A stretch of 64,000 bases of DNA from JAOPZW01 sp963707695 (GCA_963707695.1 CAVPQY010000003.1:620001-684000), one strand, 5' to 3'; shown: positions 17,986-26,254, numbered from the stretch's first letter. Program-made: numbers and translations. Notes: generated by a model from the letters alone, not told the origin.

Positions 17986-19535
17986 CGCGCGGCCGGACGC
18001 TCCTCGGCGCGCTCGGGCGACCACGTGTCGCCACGGCGGATGAGCACGAGCGCGGCGATCCCCCCGGCCAGGGCCACGCCCGCCGCGACCAGCAGGATCA
18101 CGTCCAGCGCCCCGGTGAAGGCGCCGAGGTAGGCCTGCGGCCCACCCGGCACGCGCGCGAACGGCCCGGGGCGGCCCTGGGCGTAGGCGTCGACCGGGAC
18201 CCGGTCGGCGATGCCGGCCCCGGGCCCCGTCGCGAACGCGTCGCGCACGCGGGACTCGAGCAGGTGCTGGAACAGCGCCCCGTAGGCGGCGGTCCCGGTG
18301 GCGATCCCGACCTGCCGGAACGTGTTGTTGATGCCCGACGCCATGCCGCTGCGCCAGGGCGCCACCACGCCGATCGCCGTCGAGGCCAGCGGCGGGTTGA
18401 CCATGCCCACCCCGACGCCCGCCACGAGGAAGCCGGGGAGCAGCTCGGTCCACCCCGAGCCGGCGTCGAGCCCGTGCATGAGCACGAGCGCGATCGCGAT
18501 CAGGACCAGGCCCCCGCCGATGAAGCCCTGGGCGGGCAGGCGCGACGTCAGCCGCCCGGCGACCGGCGCCACGCAGAAGGACAGGACCGAGAGCGGGAGG
18601 AAGCGCAGGCCCGCCTCCAGCGGCGAGTAGCCCAGCCCGTTCTGGAGGTAGAGCGTGAGGTAGAGGAAGACCGAGAACATCGAGGCCGCGATCGCGAACG
18701 CGGCGAGCGAGGCGCCCGTGAACGAGCGGTTGCCGAACAGGCGCAGGTCGAGCATCGGCTCCGCGATGCGCCGCTCGTTGACCACGAACGCCGCGAGCAG
18801 GACCGCGGCACCGGCGAGGAACCCGGAGATGAGCGGGCTGCCCCAGCCCTCCGCGTTCCCGCGCACCAGCGCGAAGATCAGGAGGAACAGCGCGACGGAG
18901 AACGTGACGAGCCCGACCCAGTCGATCGCGCGCGGGTTCGGGTCGCGGGTCTCGCGGACCTTGCGGAGGCTCACGACGACGGCGGCGAGGCCGATCGGGA
19001 CGTTGATGAAGAAGATCGACTCCCACCCCACGCTCTCGGTCAGCACGCCGCCGACGAGCGGGCCGATGGCGACGGCGGCCCCGGTGGTCGCGCCCCAGAT
19101 CCCGAACGCGGTGCCGCGCTCGCGGCCCGAGAAGGCGGACGCGAGGAGCGCGAGCGAGGTCGCGAACATCGCCGCCCCGCCGATGCCCTGCAGGCCGCGG
19201 GCGACGTCGAGCAGCTTCGGGCTCGTGGCCAGGCCGCAGAGCAGCGACGCGACGGTGAAGACGCCGAGCCCGGCGACGAAGACCGCGCGGCGGCCGAGGC
19301 GGTCGGCGAGCGAGCCGGCGGTCAGCAGCAGCGCGGCCAGCGAGAGCGCGTACGCGTCGATGACCCACTGCAGGTCGGAGAACGACGAGCCCAGCGACTT
19401 GGCGATGTCGGGCAGGGCGACGTTCACGATCGTGATGTCGAGCAGGAGCATGAACACGGCGGTGCACACCGCGCCGAGCGTCCACCAGCGGTCGGGGTCG
19501 GGCGCCTCCTGCGGCGGATTCCGGTCGTCGGCCAT
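17964..19535 (-). CDS. DHA2-family MFS exporter
   Basis: The 523-residue protein has 14 predicted helices, LDITIVNVALPDIAKSL in helix 1, motif A GSLADRLGRRAVF and the antiporter motif near GATTGAAVAIGPLVGGVL. It resembles the exporter at 4513-5922 over its full length, with a longer periplasmic loop before the last helix and an Arg/Glu-rich tail. It should export a small hydrophobic compound by proton antiport; the substrate is unknown. ATG 19535 follows a -10-like TACCGT by nine bases on the minus strand. Its stop touches the truncated metzincin gene. It is divergent from the OB/HD ribonuclease gene. Confidence 0.88.
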   Translation of the reverse strand: MADDRNPPQEAPDPDRWWTLGAVCTAVFMLLLDITIVNVALPDIAKSLGSSFSDLQWVIDAYALSLAALLLTAGSLADRLGRRAVFVAGLGVFTVASLLCGLATSPKLLDVARGLQGIGGAAMFATSLALLASAFSGRERGTAFGIWGATTGAAVAIGPLVGGVLTESVGWESIFFINVPIGLAAVVVSLRKVRETRDPNPRAIDWVGLVTFSVALFLLIFALVRGNAEGWGSPLISGFLAGAAVLLAAFVVNERRIAEPMLDLRLFGNRSFTGASLAAFAIAASMFSVFLYLTLYLQNGLGYSPLEAGLRFLPLSVLSFCVAPVAGRLTSRLPAQGFIGGGLVLIAIALVLMHGLDAGSGWTELLPGFLVAGVGVGMVNPPLASTAIGVVAPWRSGMASGINNTFRQVGIATGTAAYGALFQHLLESRVRDAFATGPGAGIADRVPVDAYAQGRPGPFARVPGGPQAYLGAFTGALDVILLVAAGVALAGGIAALVLIRRGDTWSPERAEERPAARREPAVA

Positions 19536-19630
19536 GTCAGGGACACGGTACGCCGCACGACCTGTTCCGGGATGACGCAGCGTCGCCCCACGACCCCTCA
19601 GCAGGCCCTCGGTCCATCCGGAGGGCGACC

Positions 19631-19636
19631 TACGGT
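19631..19636 (+). promoter_or_regulatory. -10-like TACGGT, leaderless start
   Basis: TACGGT ends seven bases before the GTG at 19644. The intervening TCGGCCC cannot serve as a ribosome-binding site. Confidence 0.4.
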
Positions 19637-19643
19637 TCGGCCC

Positions 19644-20633
19644 GTGCTCGTCCGCGACTTCACCGACGGCCAGGAGGTCGACCAGCCCCTGCTGGTGCGC
19701 GCCGCCGAGGTGCGGTGCCGGCGCGACGGCTCGGAGTTCCTGCGCCTCGTGCTGGGCGACCGCACCGGCCAGCTCACCGCGATGGTGTGGGACGGCGTCG
19801 CGGTGCTCAAGGAGCACTGCACGGCCGGCGCGGTGGTGCACGTCGCCGGGCGCCACGAGGTCCACCCGCGGTGGGGCGCGCAGCTCGCCGTGCGGGCCGT
19901 CCGCCCGCCGGCCGAGGGCAGCTTCGCCTGGAGCGACCTGCTCGACGGGCCGCCCATCCCCGCCGAGCGGATGGAGCGCGACCTGCACGACCTCGTCGCC
20001 ACCGTCCAGGACCCGCACCTGCGCGCGCTGCTCGACGCGATCCTCGGGCCTGGCACCCCGACGTGGGAGCACTACCGCCGCGCCCCGGCGGCCAAGGTCT
20101 TCCACCAGGCCTACGCGCACGGCCTGCTCGAGCACTCGCTGACCGTGGCGCAGGGCGTCAGCGCCCTGGCCGCCACGTTCCCGGGGATCGACCGCGACGT
20201 CGCCGTGACCGGCGCGCTCCTGCACGACATCGGCAAGCTCGAGGCCTACACGGCCGACCCGCGCGCCATCGACCTCACCGACCAGGGCAAGCTCCTGGGC
20301 GAGATCCCCCTCGGCTACTACCGGGTGCGCCAGGCCATCGAGGCGCTGCCCGGCTTCCCGCCCGAGACGGCGCAGGCGGTGCTGCACATCATCCTCAGCC
20401 ACCACGGGGCCCTCGAGCACGGCTCCCCGGTGGTGCCGTGCACGCGCGAGGCCACGCTCGTGCACTTCATCGACAACCTCGGCGGCCGCCTGGGCAGCTT
20501 CGACCGCCTCGAGAAGGAGCTCGCCCCGGGCGCCGCGTGGTCGTCCTTCGACCGCGCGCTCGGGGGCGGCGCCTACTTCGGCCACGGCCGGGCGCCGGCG
20601 GTCCCGCCGGCCGCCGCCGCGGACGCGGCCTAG
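19644..20633 (+). CDS. YhaM-like 3'-5' exoribonuclease (OB fold + HD domain)
   Basis: The 329-residue protein has an N-terminal OB-fold (about 10-95, with LRLVLGDRTGQLTAMVWDGV) and an HD phosphohydrolase domain (about 150-300). The metal ligands are visible in HGLLEHSLTV, ALLHDIGKLEAY and ILSHHGALEHGSP. This order is that of YhaM, a Mn-dependent 3'-5' exonuclease acting on RNA and single-stranded DNA in the cytoplasm. GTG 19644 begins the OB-fold and follows a -10 box closely. The Ala-rich C-terminus ends in a TAG that shares CTAG with the convergent DUF302 gene. Confidence 0.82.
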   Translation: MLVRDFTDGQEVDQPLLVRAAEVRCRRDGSEFLRLVLGDRTGQLTAMVWDGVAVLKEHCTAGAVVHVAGRHEVHPRWGAQLAVRAVRPPAEGSFAWSDLLDGPPIPAERMERDLHDLVATVQDPHLRALLDAILGPGTPTWEHYRRAPAAKVFHQAYAHGLLEHSLTVAQGVSALAATFPGIDRDVAVTGALLHDIGKLEAYTADPRAIDLTDQGKLLGEIPLGYYRVRQAIEALPGFPPETAQAVLHIILSHHGALEHGSPVVPCTREATLVHFIDNLGGRLGSFDRLEKELAPGAAWSSFDRALGGGAYFGHGRAPAVPPAAAADAA

Positions 20634-21031
20634 CCGGGCCCGACCTGCGTCCCGTCGCCCTCGGCCTCCGCGGCCAGGGCGTCGAGCAGCAGGTGCATCT
20701 GCTCGAGCGTCTCGCGGTGCGCCTCGACGCCGTACTCGGCCGCCAGCGCGGTGGGGTCGCGGAAGCCGATCCGCGTCCGCCCGCCGTCGTCCCAGACGAG
20801 GATGCGCAGCGGCAGCTCGATCCCGACCGCGGCGACCTCCTGCATGAGGCCGGTGCCGACGCGCGCGTCGCCGAGCAGGAGGACGACCTCGTCGGGCAGC
20901 TCGAGCCCCGCGGCCCGGGCCGCCGCGGCGTGGTCGACCTTGGCGAAGAGCGTCAGCCCGCGCGCGGCGATCGCGGCCTCGAGCCGGGCGACGGTCTGCG
21001 GGACGGGCGCGCGGCCCTGCGTCACGACCAT
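20630..21031 (-). CDS. DUF302 family protein
   Basis: The 133-residue protein matches the DUF302 pattern: an N-terminal helix (TVARLEAAIAARGLTLFAKV), DHAAAARAAGLELPDEVVLL, then GTGLMQEVAAVGIELPLRIL and WDDGGRTRIGF. DUF302 is a compact alpha/beta fold with no settled biochemical role, sometimes linked to metal or redox contexts. ATG 21031 is chosen because a minus-strand TAGGCT lies seven bases before it. In-frame upstream sequence is Arg-rich and unlikely to be translated. It shares its final CTAG with the OB/HD nuclease gene. Confidence 0.78.
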   Translation of the reverse strand: MVVTQGRAPVPQTVARLEAAIAARGLTLFAKVDHAAAARAAGLELPDEVVLLLGDARVGTGLMQEVAAVGIELPLRILVWDDGGRTRIGFRDPTALAAEYGVEAHRETLEQMHLLLDALAAEAEGDGTQVGPG

Positions 21032-21167
21032 GGCCGGGAGCCTAGGGCGACGGACGCCCCGGGCGCGCGCCGGGCGACGCGCGACACTCCGGCGCGCTGT
21101 CCGCGAATCACCGCACGTTGCGGGCAACCCGCGCCATGGGAGCGTGCCCCCGGATCCGCCCTGAAGC

Positions 21168-21173
21168 TACCTT
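21168..21173 (+). promoter_or_regulatory. -10-like TACCTT upstream of pafBC
   Basis: TACCTT ends eight bases before the ATG at 21182, with GGGCGGCC between. A leaderless or nearly leaderless transcript is likely. Confidence 0.4.
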
Positions 21174-21181
21174 GGGCGGCC

Positions 21182-23242
21182 ATGGCGAAGGACACCGAGA
21201 AGCTCATCCGCCAGCTCTCCCTCATCTCCTACCTCATGGCGGAGCGCCGGCCCGTGACCGCCCTGGAGATCCGGCGCGACGTCGAGGGCTACAGCGGGAT
21301 GAACGAGGACGCCTTCGCCCGCCGGTTCTACGCCGACCGCGCCGAGCTCGAGTCGCTGAGCATCCAGCTCACGGTCGACAAGCCCGCCGACGGCGTCGCC
21401 GAGCAGGAGAACTACTCGCTGCGGCCGGAGAACTTCCACCTCCCGGCGATCGCCTTCACCGACGAGGAGCTCGCGTCGCTGCAGTTCGCGCTGACGCTCC
21501 TCGACGGCGAGTTCGCCTACGCCGAGCCGCTGCGCCTGGCGCTGCAGCAGATCTCCTGGGGGCGGCCCAGCCCGTTGCAGGCCCCCGACCAGCGGACCGT
21601 CGGGCTGGCCATCACGGGCTCGGCCGGCGGCCACGACCTCTCGCAGCGCCTGGCCAAGGTCGAGACGGCGATCTTCCGCCACAAGACGATCACCTTCGAC
21701 TACTACACGATGGAGCGCGACGAGGTGGGGGCCCGGAAGGTCGACCCCTACCACCTGCTCTTCCAGGGCGGGCAGTTCTACCTCCTGGGCCACAGCCACG
21801 AGCGCGGCGCCCTGCGCGTCTTCCGCCTCTCGCGCATGCGCGGCAAGGTCGCCTACGCCTCGAAGGCCGAGCACGACTTCCGCCGGCCGTCCGACGTCGA
21901 CCCGCGCGCCTACGCCGCCCGCGCCGAGTGGCAGTACGGCGACCCGGTCGGCACCGCCGAGATCTGGGTGTCCGACCGGATCGCATGGCAGGTCGAGCGC
22001 CACTTCGGGCGCTTCGGGACGATCGAGCCCGCCGAGGGCGGCGGCGTCGTGCTGCGCACCCCGTACGCCAACGCCCGCCAGGTCGTGGCGTGGGTCCTCG
22101 GCCTGGGGGAGCACGCGCGCGTCACGGGGCCGCCCGAGCTCGCCGCGCTCGCCGACGAGCGCGTCAAGCTCCTGGCCGAGCGCCACGAGCGCGCGGTCGA
22201 GCTCGCGGCGCCCGTCCCGCGCCGGGCGCCCGAGCCGCCCGAGGAGGAGGAGCCAGCGGCCCGCCGCGAGGCCGCGATCCGCCCGGAGCGCTTCGCGCGG
22301 CTCGTCACCCTCGCCTCGATCCTCATCGAGGCCGGGCGCGCGGGCGAGCGGCTGCGCATCGAGGACGTCCGCGACCGCCTGCAGGTGTCCGACCAGGAGC
22401 TCCAGGAGGACGTCAACGTCCTGAACGTCGTGAACTTCGGCGGCGGGTCCTACGTCCTCTACGCCGAGGTCGGCGAGGACGGCTGGATCGAGGTCGACCC
22501 CGAGCCCTACTCCGACAACTTCGCCCGCCCGGCGCGGCTGCTGCCCGTGGAGGCCAAGGCGCTCGTGGCCGCCATCGACCTCATCGGCGAGCACCTGCCC
22601 GAGGGGGCGCTGACGAGCGCGCGCGAGAAGATCGTCGCCGCGCTCGGGGCCGACCCGATGGAGCAGGGCCTGCACGTCGCGCACGCCGGCGCGGACGACT
22701 CCGCCGTCGCGCGGGTCGTCTCCCAGGCGATCGCCGACCGCCACCTCATCGAGCTCGAGTACTACCGCCCCGACAAGGACGAGTTCTCGCGCCGGACCGT
22801 GGAGCCCTACGCGCTCGTCAACGGCCGGGAGGGCTGGTACGTCGCGACCTTCGACCCGCGCAAGGACGACGTCCGCCACTTCCGCCTGGACCGGATCAAG
22901 GAGGTCGAGGTGCTGCCCGACCGCTACGAGCCGCGGCCGGAGGTCGACCCGGCGGCCGACGTCGACGGCTGGCAGCGCACCGGCGAGCTCGAGTCCTCGC
23001 GCGTGGCTCGCGTGTGGGTCTCGCCCGAGCGCGCGCGGTGGGAGCGCGAGGAGCGAACCGTGGCCGACGAGCTCGCGGACGGCTCGATCGTCGTCGAGGT
23101 CCCCTTCAAGGGCACCGACTGGCTCGTCAAGGAGGTCCTGCGCGAGGCCGGCGACGCCGTCGTCCTCGAGCCCGAGGACGCCCGGGCCGCCGTCGCCCGC
23201 GCGGTCGGGCGGCTGCGCGGCGTCCCCGTCGGCGCCGGCTGA
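21182..23242 (+). CDS. pafBC: Fused PafB-PafC WYL-domain transcriptional regulator
   Basis: The 686-residue protein is a head-to-tail fusion of two homologous modules, each with an N-terminal winged-helix-like part, a WYL domain and a C-terminal WCX extension. Module 1 runs about 1-340 (KLIRQLSLISYLM; KVDPYHLLFQGGQFYLLGHS), then an acidic linker near 350-365, then module 2 about 365-686 (RRTVEPYALVNGREGWYVAT). Separate PafB and PafC in mycobacteria form a heterodimer that activates many DNA-damage genes independently of LexA; natural fusions are known in other actinobacteria. The WYL domain senses a single-stranded nucleic acid ligand in that model. The neighbouring pup/proteasome genes are not in this window. 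Confidence 0.85.
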   Translation: MAKDTEKLIRQLSLISYLMAERRPVTALEIRRDVEGYSGMNEDAFARRFYADRAELESLSIQLTVDKPADGVAEQENYSLRPENFHLPAIAFTDEELASLQFALTLLDGEFAYAEPLRLALQQISWGRPSPLQAPDQRTVGLAITGSAGGHDLSQRLAKVETAIFRHKTITFDYYTMERDEVGARKVDPYHLLFQGGQFYLLGHSHERGALRVFRLSRMRGKVAYASKAEHDFRRPSDVDPRAYAARAEWQYGDPVGTAEIWVSDRIAWQVERHFGRFGTIEPAEGGGVVLRTPYANARQVVAWVLGLGEHARVTGPPELAALADERVKLLAERHERAVELAAPVPRRAPEPPEEEEPAARREAAIRPERFARLVTLASILIEAGRAGERLRIEDVRDRLQVSDQELQEDVNVLNVVNFGGGSYVLYAEVGEDGWIEVDPEPYSDNFARPARLLPVEAKALVAAIDLIGEHLPEGALTSAREKIVAALGADPMEQGLHVAHAGADDSAVARVVSQAIADRHLIELEYYRPDKDEFSRRTVEPYALVNGREGWYVATFDPRKDDVRHFRLDRIKEVEVLPDRYEPRPEVDPAADVDGWQRTGELESSRVARVWVSPERARWEREERTVADELADGSIVVEVPFKGTDWLVKEVLREAGDAVVLEPEDARAAVARAVGRLRGVPVGAG

Positions 23243-23244
23243 AG

Positions 23245-23886
23245 GTGCCGCGCCGCTTCGCGGCCTGGCGCGGGACCGACGCCTGGCGCGCCGAGGCGGC
23301 CGAGCTCGACCTGAGACCCGGCGGCGTCGTCGCCACCGGCGTCCAGGTCGGCGACGCCCCCGTGCCGTACCGGCTCGACTACCGCCTCGACGCGTCCGCG
23401 GGCTGGGTCACGAGCTCCCTGGAGGCGACCACGACCGGCGACGGGTGGACCCGGCGCCTGCGGCTCGCGCGCGACGAGCGTGGAGCGTGGTCCGCCGAGG
23501 CGACGGCGACGGCCGTCGGCGTCGCCGGGCGGGGCGTCGCGCGGGGCGTCGGCGTCGCCGGGCTCGCCGACCCACCCGGCGGCGACCCGGCGGCCCTGGC
23601 CCCCGCGCTCGACTGCGACCTCGGGTTCTCGCCGGTCACGAACCTCCTGCCCGTGCGCCGTCTCGGGCTGCTCGACGACGAGCCGGGCCGCGCGCACGAC
23701 GTGCTCACCGCGTGGGTGGCCGTCCCGTCGCTGGCCGTGGGGCCGAGCCCGCAGCGCTACGCGCTCCGGCGCCGCGATCCCGTGCGTCCGACGGTCCGCT
23801 TCTCGGCCGGCGACTTCAGCGCCGACCTGGTCCTCGACGCCGACGGCCTGGTGCTCGACTACCCCGACCTCGCTCGCCGGGCGTGA
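23245..23886 (+). CDS. Putative glycolipid-binding domain protein
   Basis: The 213-residue protein begins at GTG 23245, two bases after the pafBC stop, so it is probably co-transcribed. It has the pattern of the glycolipid-binding family PF06475: PRRFAAWRGTDAWRAEAAEL, then GVQVGDAPVPYRLDYRLDA, DCDLGFSPVTNLLPVRRLGL and a C-terminal beta region. The Mycobacterium relative is a beta-barrel protein thought to bind trehalose-type glycolipids. Whether that ligand exists here is unknown. There is no signal peptide. The next gene overlaps its stop as GTGA. Confidence 0.72.
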   Translation: MPRRFAAWRGTDAWRAEAAELDLRPGGVVATGVQVGDAPVPYRLDYRLDASAGWVTSSLEATTTGDGWTRRLRLARDERGAWSAEATATAVGVAGRGVARGVGVAGLADPPGGDPAALAPALDCDLGFSPVTNLLPVRRLGLLDDEPGRAHDVLTAWVAVPSLAVGPSPQRYALRRRDPVRPTVRFSAGDFSADLVLDADGLVLDYPDLARRA

Positions 23887-24581
23887 CCGTCGTCGACGTC
23901 GACACGCCGTCCGGGCCGGCGCGCGCCCACCTGCACGCCGTCGCGGGGGCGCGGGCGCTGCTCGTGCTCGGCCACGGCGCCGGCGGCGGCGTCGCGGCTC
24001 GCGACCTGGTCGCCGTGACGGCGGCCGCGCGAGGCGCCGGGGTGGCCGTCGCCCTCGTCGAGCAGCCCTACCGCGTCGCCGGCCGGCGGTCGCCGGCGCC
24101 CGCGCCGCGGCTCGACGCCGCCTGGACGGCCGTCCTCGACCACCTCCGCGCAGGCGCGGCGGGCGGCGGGCCGCTGCTCGTGGGCGGGCGGTCCTCGGGC
24201 GCTCGCGTGGCCTGCCGCACGGCGGCGGCCACCGGCGCGGCCGGCGTGGTCTGCCTCGCGTTCCCGCTCCAGCCACCCCGACGGGCACCTTCGGCGCCGG
24301 CGCCGAGCCGCCTGGGCGAGCTCGACGCCGTGGCCGTCCCGACGCTCGTCGTGCAGGGGGAGCGCGACCCCTTCGGCGTCCCGCCGCCCGCCCCGGGACG
24401 GACGGTGGTCACGGTCGCCGGCGACCACGGCCTGCGGACCGACCTGGGCGCGGTCACCGCCGCCGTCGCGGGCTGGCTCCCCGGTGTCCTGGCGCCCTCC
24501 GAGGGCGCCGTGGCGCCCTCCGAGGGCGCCGGGGGGCCGGCGCCCGGGCCGGCGCGGGCTGGACGTTCGGTGGACCCCTGA
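23883..24581 (+). CDS. KANL3/Tex30-like alpha/beta hydrolase
   Basis: The 232-residue protein has a compact hydrolase fold: the oxyanion region LVLGHGAGGGV, VALVEQPYRVAGRRSP typical of the Tex30 group, the nucleophile elbow GGRSSGARVA, an acid in QGERDPFG and a histidine in AGDHGLR. The substrate is unknown. GTG 23883 overlaps the previous stop (GTGA), pointing to translational coupling in a pafBC - glycolipid-binding - hydrolase operon. The last 25 or so residues are a low-complexity tail produced by the duplicated 19-base palindrome at 24491-24530, probably an insertion after the true domain end. Confidence 0.75.
   Translation: MTVVDVDTPSGPARAHLHAVAGARALLVLGHGAGGGVAARDLVAVTAAARGAGVAVALVEQPYRVAGRRSPAPAPRLDAAWTAVLDHLRAGAAGGGPLLVGGRSSGARVACRTAAATGAAGVVCLAFPLQPPRRAPSAPAPSRLGELDAVAVPTLVVQGERDPFGVPPPAPGRTVVTVAGDHGLRTDLGAVTAAVAGWLPGVLAPSEGAVAPSEGAGGPAPGPARAGRSVDP
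24491..24530. repeat. Tandem pair of a 19-base perfect palindrome
   Basis: GGCGCCCTCCGAGGGCGCC occurs at 24491-24509 and again at 24512-24530. Each copy is a nine-base stem around a single C. Both are read as APSEGA-type codons in the hydrolase tail. As RNA each copy could form a strong hairpin. Confidence 0.7.
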
Positions 24582-24628
24582 TGCCTAGGAGTCGAGCGCG
24601 ATCCACTCGATGCCGACCAACGGGGGGC

Positions 24629-24712
24629 ATGGACGATCGGCCTCAGCACGGCGGGACCGCGACGACGGACCGCCCGGCACCCCTCGGCCTGCGACCGGAG
24701 CGCGGCGCGTGA
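24629..24712 (+). CDS. Possible 27-residue leader ORF
   Basis: ATG 24629 (MDDRPQHGGTATTDRPAPLG...) is preceded by a run of G bases and ends in a TGA that overlaps the GTG of the next gene (GTGA at 24709-24712). The overlap would allow translational coupling. No homologue is recognised, and the overlap could be chance in GC-rich DNA. Confidence 0.25.
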   Translation: MDDRPQHGGTATTDRPAPLGLRPERGA

Positions 24713-25215
24713 GCCCTCGGCCGAACCTGGTCGCCCTCCCCGGCTACGCCGACCGGCCCGCGCCGGACGTCCTCTTCTGCGCGCACTGCGGCTCGCACGC
24801 GCCCGACGGCGCGACGCCCCTGACCCGCGTCTGCGGGGACTGCGGCCTGGGCCTGCTCGTCGGCGCCGCGCCCTCCCTGGCCCCGCAGCCCGGCGAGGCC
24901 TTCCTGCTCGTCGACGGTCAGCTCGCGATCCGCGAGATGTCGCGCGAGGCCCAGCCGCTCCTGGGCGTGACCGAGAGCGAGGCCCTCAACCTCCGCGTGA
25001 CCGACGCCCTCATGCCCGCCGACTGCGAGGTCGACGGCGTCGAGAGCCTCGTCAACCTGCTCGTCCACGCCGCCCGCGGCGAGGCCGAGGAGGGTCCCGC
25101 CCGCATCGTCGTGCGCCCCGCGCGCGAGTTCGGCATCCGCCTCTGGGCCCGCGTCGGCCCGTGCGGCCCGCCGCGCGGCGCGCTCGTCGTCCTGCGCGAA
25201 GACGCCCCGCGCTAG
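24709..25215 (+). CDS. Zinc-ribbon plus PAS-like domain protein
   Basis: Starting at GTG 24709 the protein has 168 residues. A zinc ribbon is formed by Cys24/Cys27 (FCAHCG) and Cys42/Cys45 (VCGDCG). It is followed by a PAS-like sensor domain (about 62-165: AFLLVDGQLAIREMSREAQPL, GVTESEALNLRVTDALM). PAS domains bind small ligands or mediate protein contacts; without an output domain this is a stand-alone sensor or adaptor. An in-frame ATG at 24610 would add 33 residues of low complexity. Related small proteins are common in this lineage, but I do not know a named function. Confidence 0.6.
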   Translation: MSPRPNLVALPGYADRPAPDVLFCAHCGSHAPDGATPLTRVCGDCGLGLLVGAAPSLAPQPGEAFLLVDGQLAIREMSREAQPLLGVTESEALNLRVTDALMPADCEVDGVESLVNLLVHAARGEAEEGPARIVVRPAREFGIRLWARVGPCGPPRGALVVLREDAPR

Positions 25216-25267
25216 CCCGGGCCGCGTCCGCCGCCGTCCGTCGCTGCATCGGCTGCGCGACGAGGGG

Positions 25268-25273
25268 TAGCGC
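25268..25273 (+). promoter_or_regulatory. -10-like TAGCGC, leaderless start
   Basis: TAGCGC ends six bases before the ATG at 25280. GCCACC between them is not a ribosome-binding site. Confidence 0.35.
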
Positions 25274-25279
25274 GCCACC

Positions 25280-25555
25280 ATGCCCCCGCGTCGCTCCCTC
25301 CTGGCCCTCGGCGCCGTGGCCGCCGGTGGCGCCGGCGCCACGCTCGCGACCGTCGTCCGCCGCCGCCGGCCGTCGGCCGGCGAGCCCGCCGAGGACCGCA
25401 CCTGGACCTGCTCCTGCGGGACGGCCTACCGGGTGACGGGCGAGGGCCGTCACCAGGTCCACTGGCCCGAGGGCGCCCCGGAGGCCGAGCCGGTCATGGA
25501 CGGGCGCTGCGTGCGCTGCGGCCAGGGCCTGCCCGGGGAGCGGATCGCCGCATAG
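25280..25555 (+). CDS. Small membrane-anchored or secreted zinc-ribbon protein
   Basis: This 91-residue hypothetical protein has an N-terminal PPRR and a hydrophobic Ala/Gly segment (7-26), which can be a signal or anchor. A putative metal site is made of Cys44/Cys46 (CSCG) and Cys77/Cys80 (CVRCG). The spacing is like that of zinc ribbons, but CxC is unusual. No family is recognised. It lies 12 bases upstream of the flavin-binding protein and may share its transcript. Confidence 0.55.
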   Translation: MPPRRSLLALGAVAAGGAGATLATVVRRRRPSAGEPAEDRTWTCSCGTAYRVTGEGRHQVHWPEGAPEAEPVMDGRCVRCGQGLPGERIAA

Positions 25556-25567
25556 GATCGGCGGCCC

Positions 25568-26062
25568 ATGAGCCGCCGCGATCAGATCGTCATGTCGGCC
25601 GCGGAGGCCGACGGCTTCCTCGCGGAGGAGCGGACGGTCGTGTGCGCCACGAACGGCGTCCGCGGGTGGCCGCACCTCATGCCGCTCTGGTACGTCCTGC
25701 GGCCCACCGGGCGGGACGGCGCGACCGAGGTGTGGGCCTGGACGTTCGCGAAGTCCCAGAAGGTCCGCAACCTCGAGCGCGACCCGCGCGCGTCGCTGCA
25801 GGTCGAGGCCGGGCGGGAGTACCAGGAGCTCCGCGGCGTCCTGCTCGAGTGCGACGTGGTCCTGCACCGCGACCTGCCGACGGTGACCGGCATCGGCCTC
25901 GAGGTCTTCGGGCGCTACACGGGCGTCGACGCGGACGACAGCCCGGCGCCGGAGGTCGAGGCGATGGTGCGCCGGCAGGCGGCCAAGCGCGTCGGCCTGC
26001 AGTTCGTCGAGCGACGGCGGGCGACCTGGGACCATCGCAAGCTCGCCGCCGGCGTGTACTAG
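25568..26062 (+). CDS. Pyridoxamine-5'-phosphate-oxidase-like flavin/F420-binding protein
   Basis: The 164-residue protein has the split-barrel fold signature of PPOX-class proteins: SAAEADGFLAEERTVVCATN, RGWPHLMPLWYVL, VWAWTFAKSQKVRNLERDPR and ASLQVEAGREYQELRGVLLE. These are cytoplasmic homodimers that bind FMN or F420 and reduce or oxidise small substrates. The true cofactor cannot be told here. The upstream small zinc-ribbon gene ends within a TAGGAT sequence, a -10-like box nine bases before this ATG, so it may also have its own start of transcription. Confidence 0.8.
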   Translation: MSRRDQIVMSAAEADGFLAEERTVVCATNGVRGWPHLMPLWYVLRPTGRDGATEVWAWTFAKSQKVRNLERDPRASLQVEAGREYQELRGVLLECDVVLHRDLPTVTGIGLEVFGRYTGVDADDSPAPEVEAMVRRQAAKRVGLQFVERRRATWDHRKLAAGVY

Positions 26063-26094
26063 ACGGGAGCCGCGGCATCACGCGGCCGAGCCGT

Positions 26095-26110
26095 CCGCCG
26101 CCCGCGGCGG
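26095..26110 (+). terminator. Short GC hairpin followed by TTCT
   Basis: CCGCCG-CCCG-CGGCGG (stem of six) is followed by TTCT. It lies 32 bases after the flavin-binding gene and could terminate it; the T run is weak. Confidence 0.35.
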
Positions 26111-26254
26111 TTCTCCAGCCGTTCATCGCAAATCCGGTGCATCGGCGTGGACATCCGTTCGACGGGGCGCGTGGGCCCTCGCCGCGGCGGGCAGTCCCAC
26201 CGTCCGCGCCAGGCCAGGACGCCCGGCGACCAGACGACGGAGGTCACCCCCCAG

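Noticed and set aside
15409..19485. A 1358-codon open frame suggesting an exporter-metzincin fusion
   Set aside because: The exporter is encoded in another frame with its own stop at 17964. The upstream part of the long frame is Arg-rich noise, so there is no fusion.
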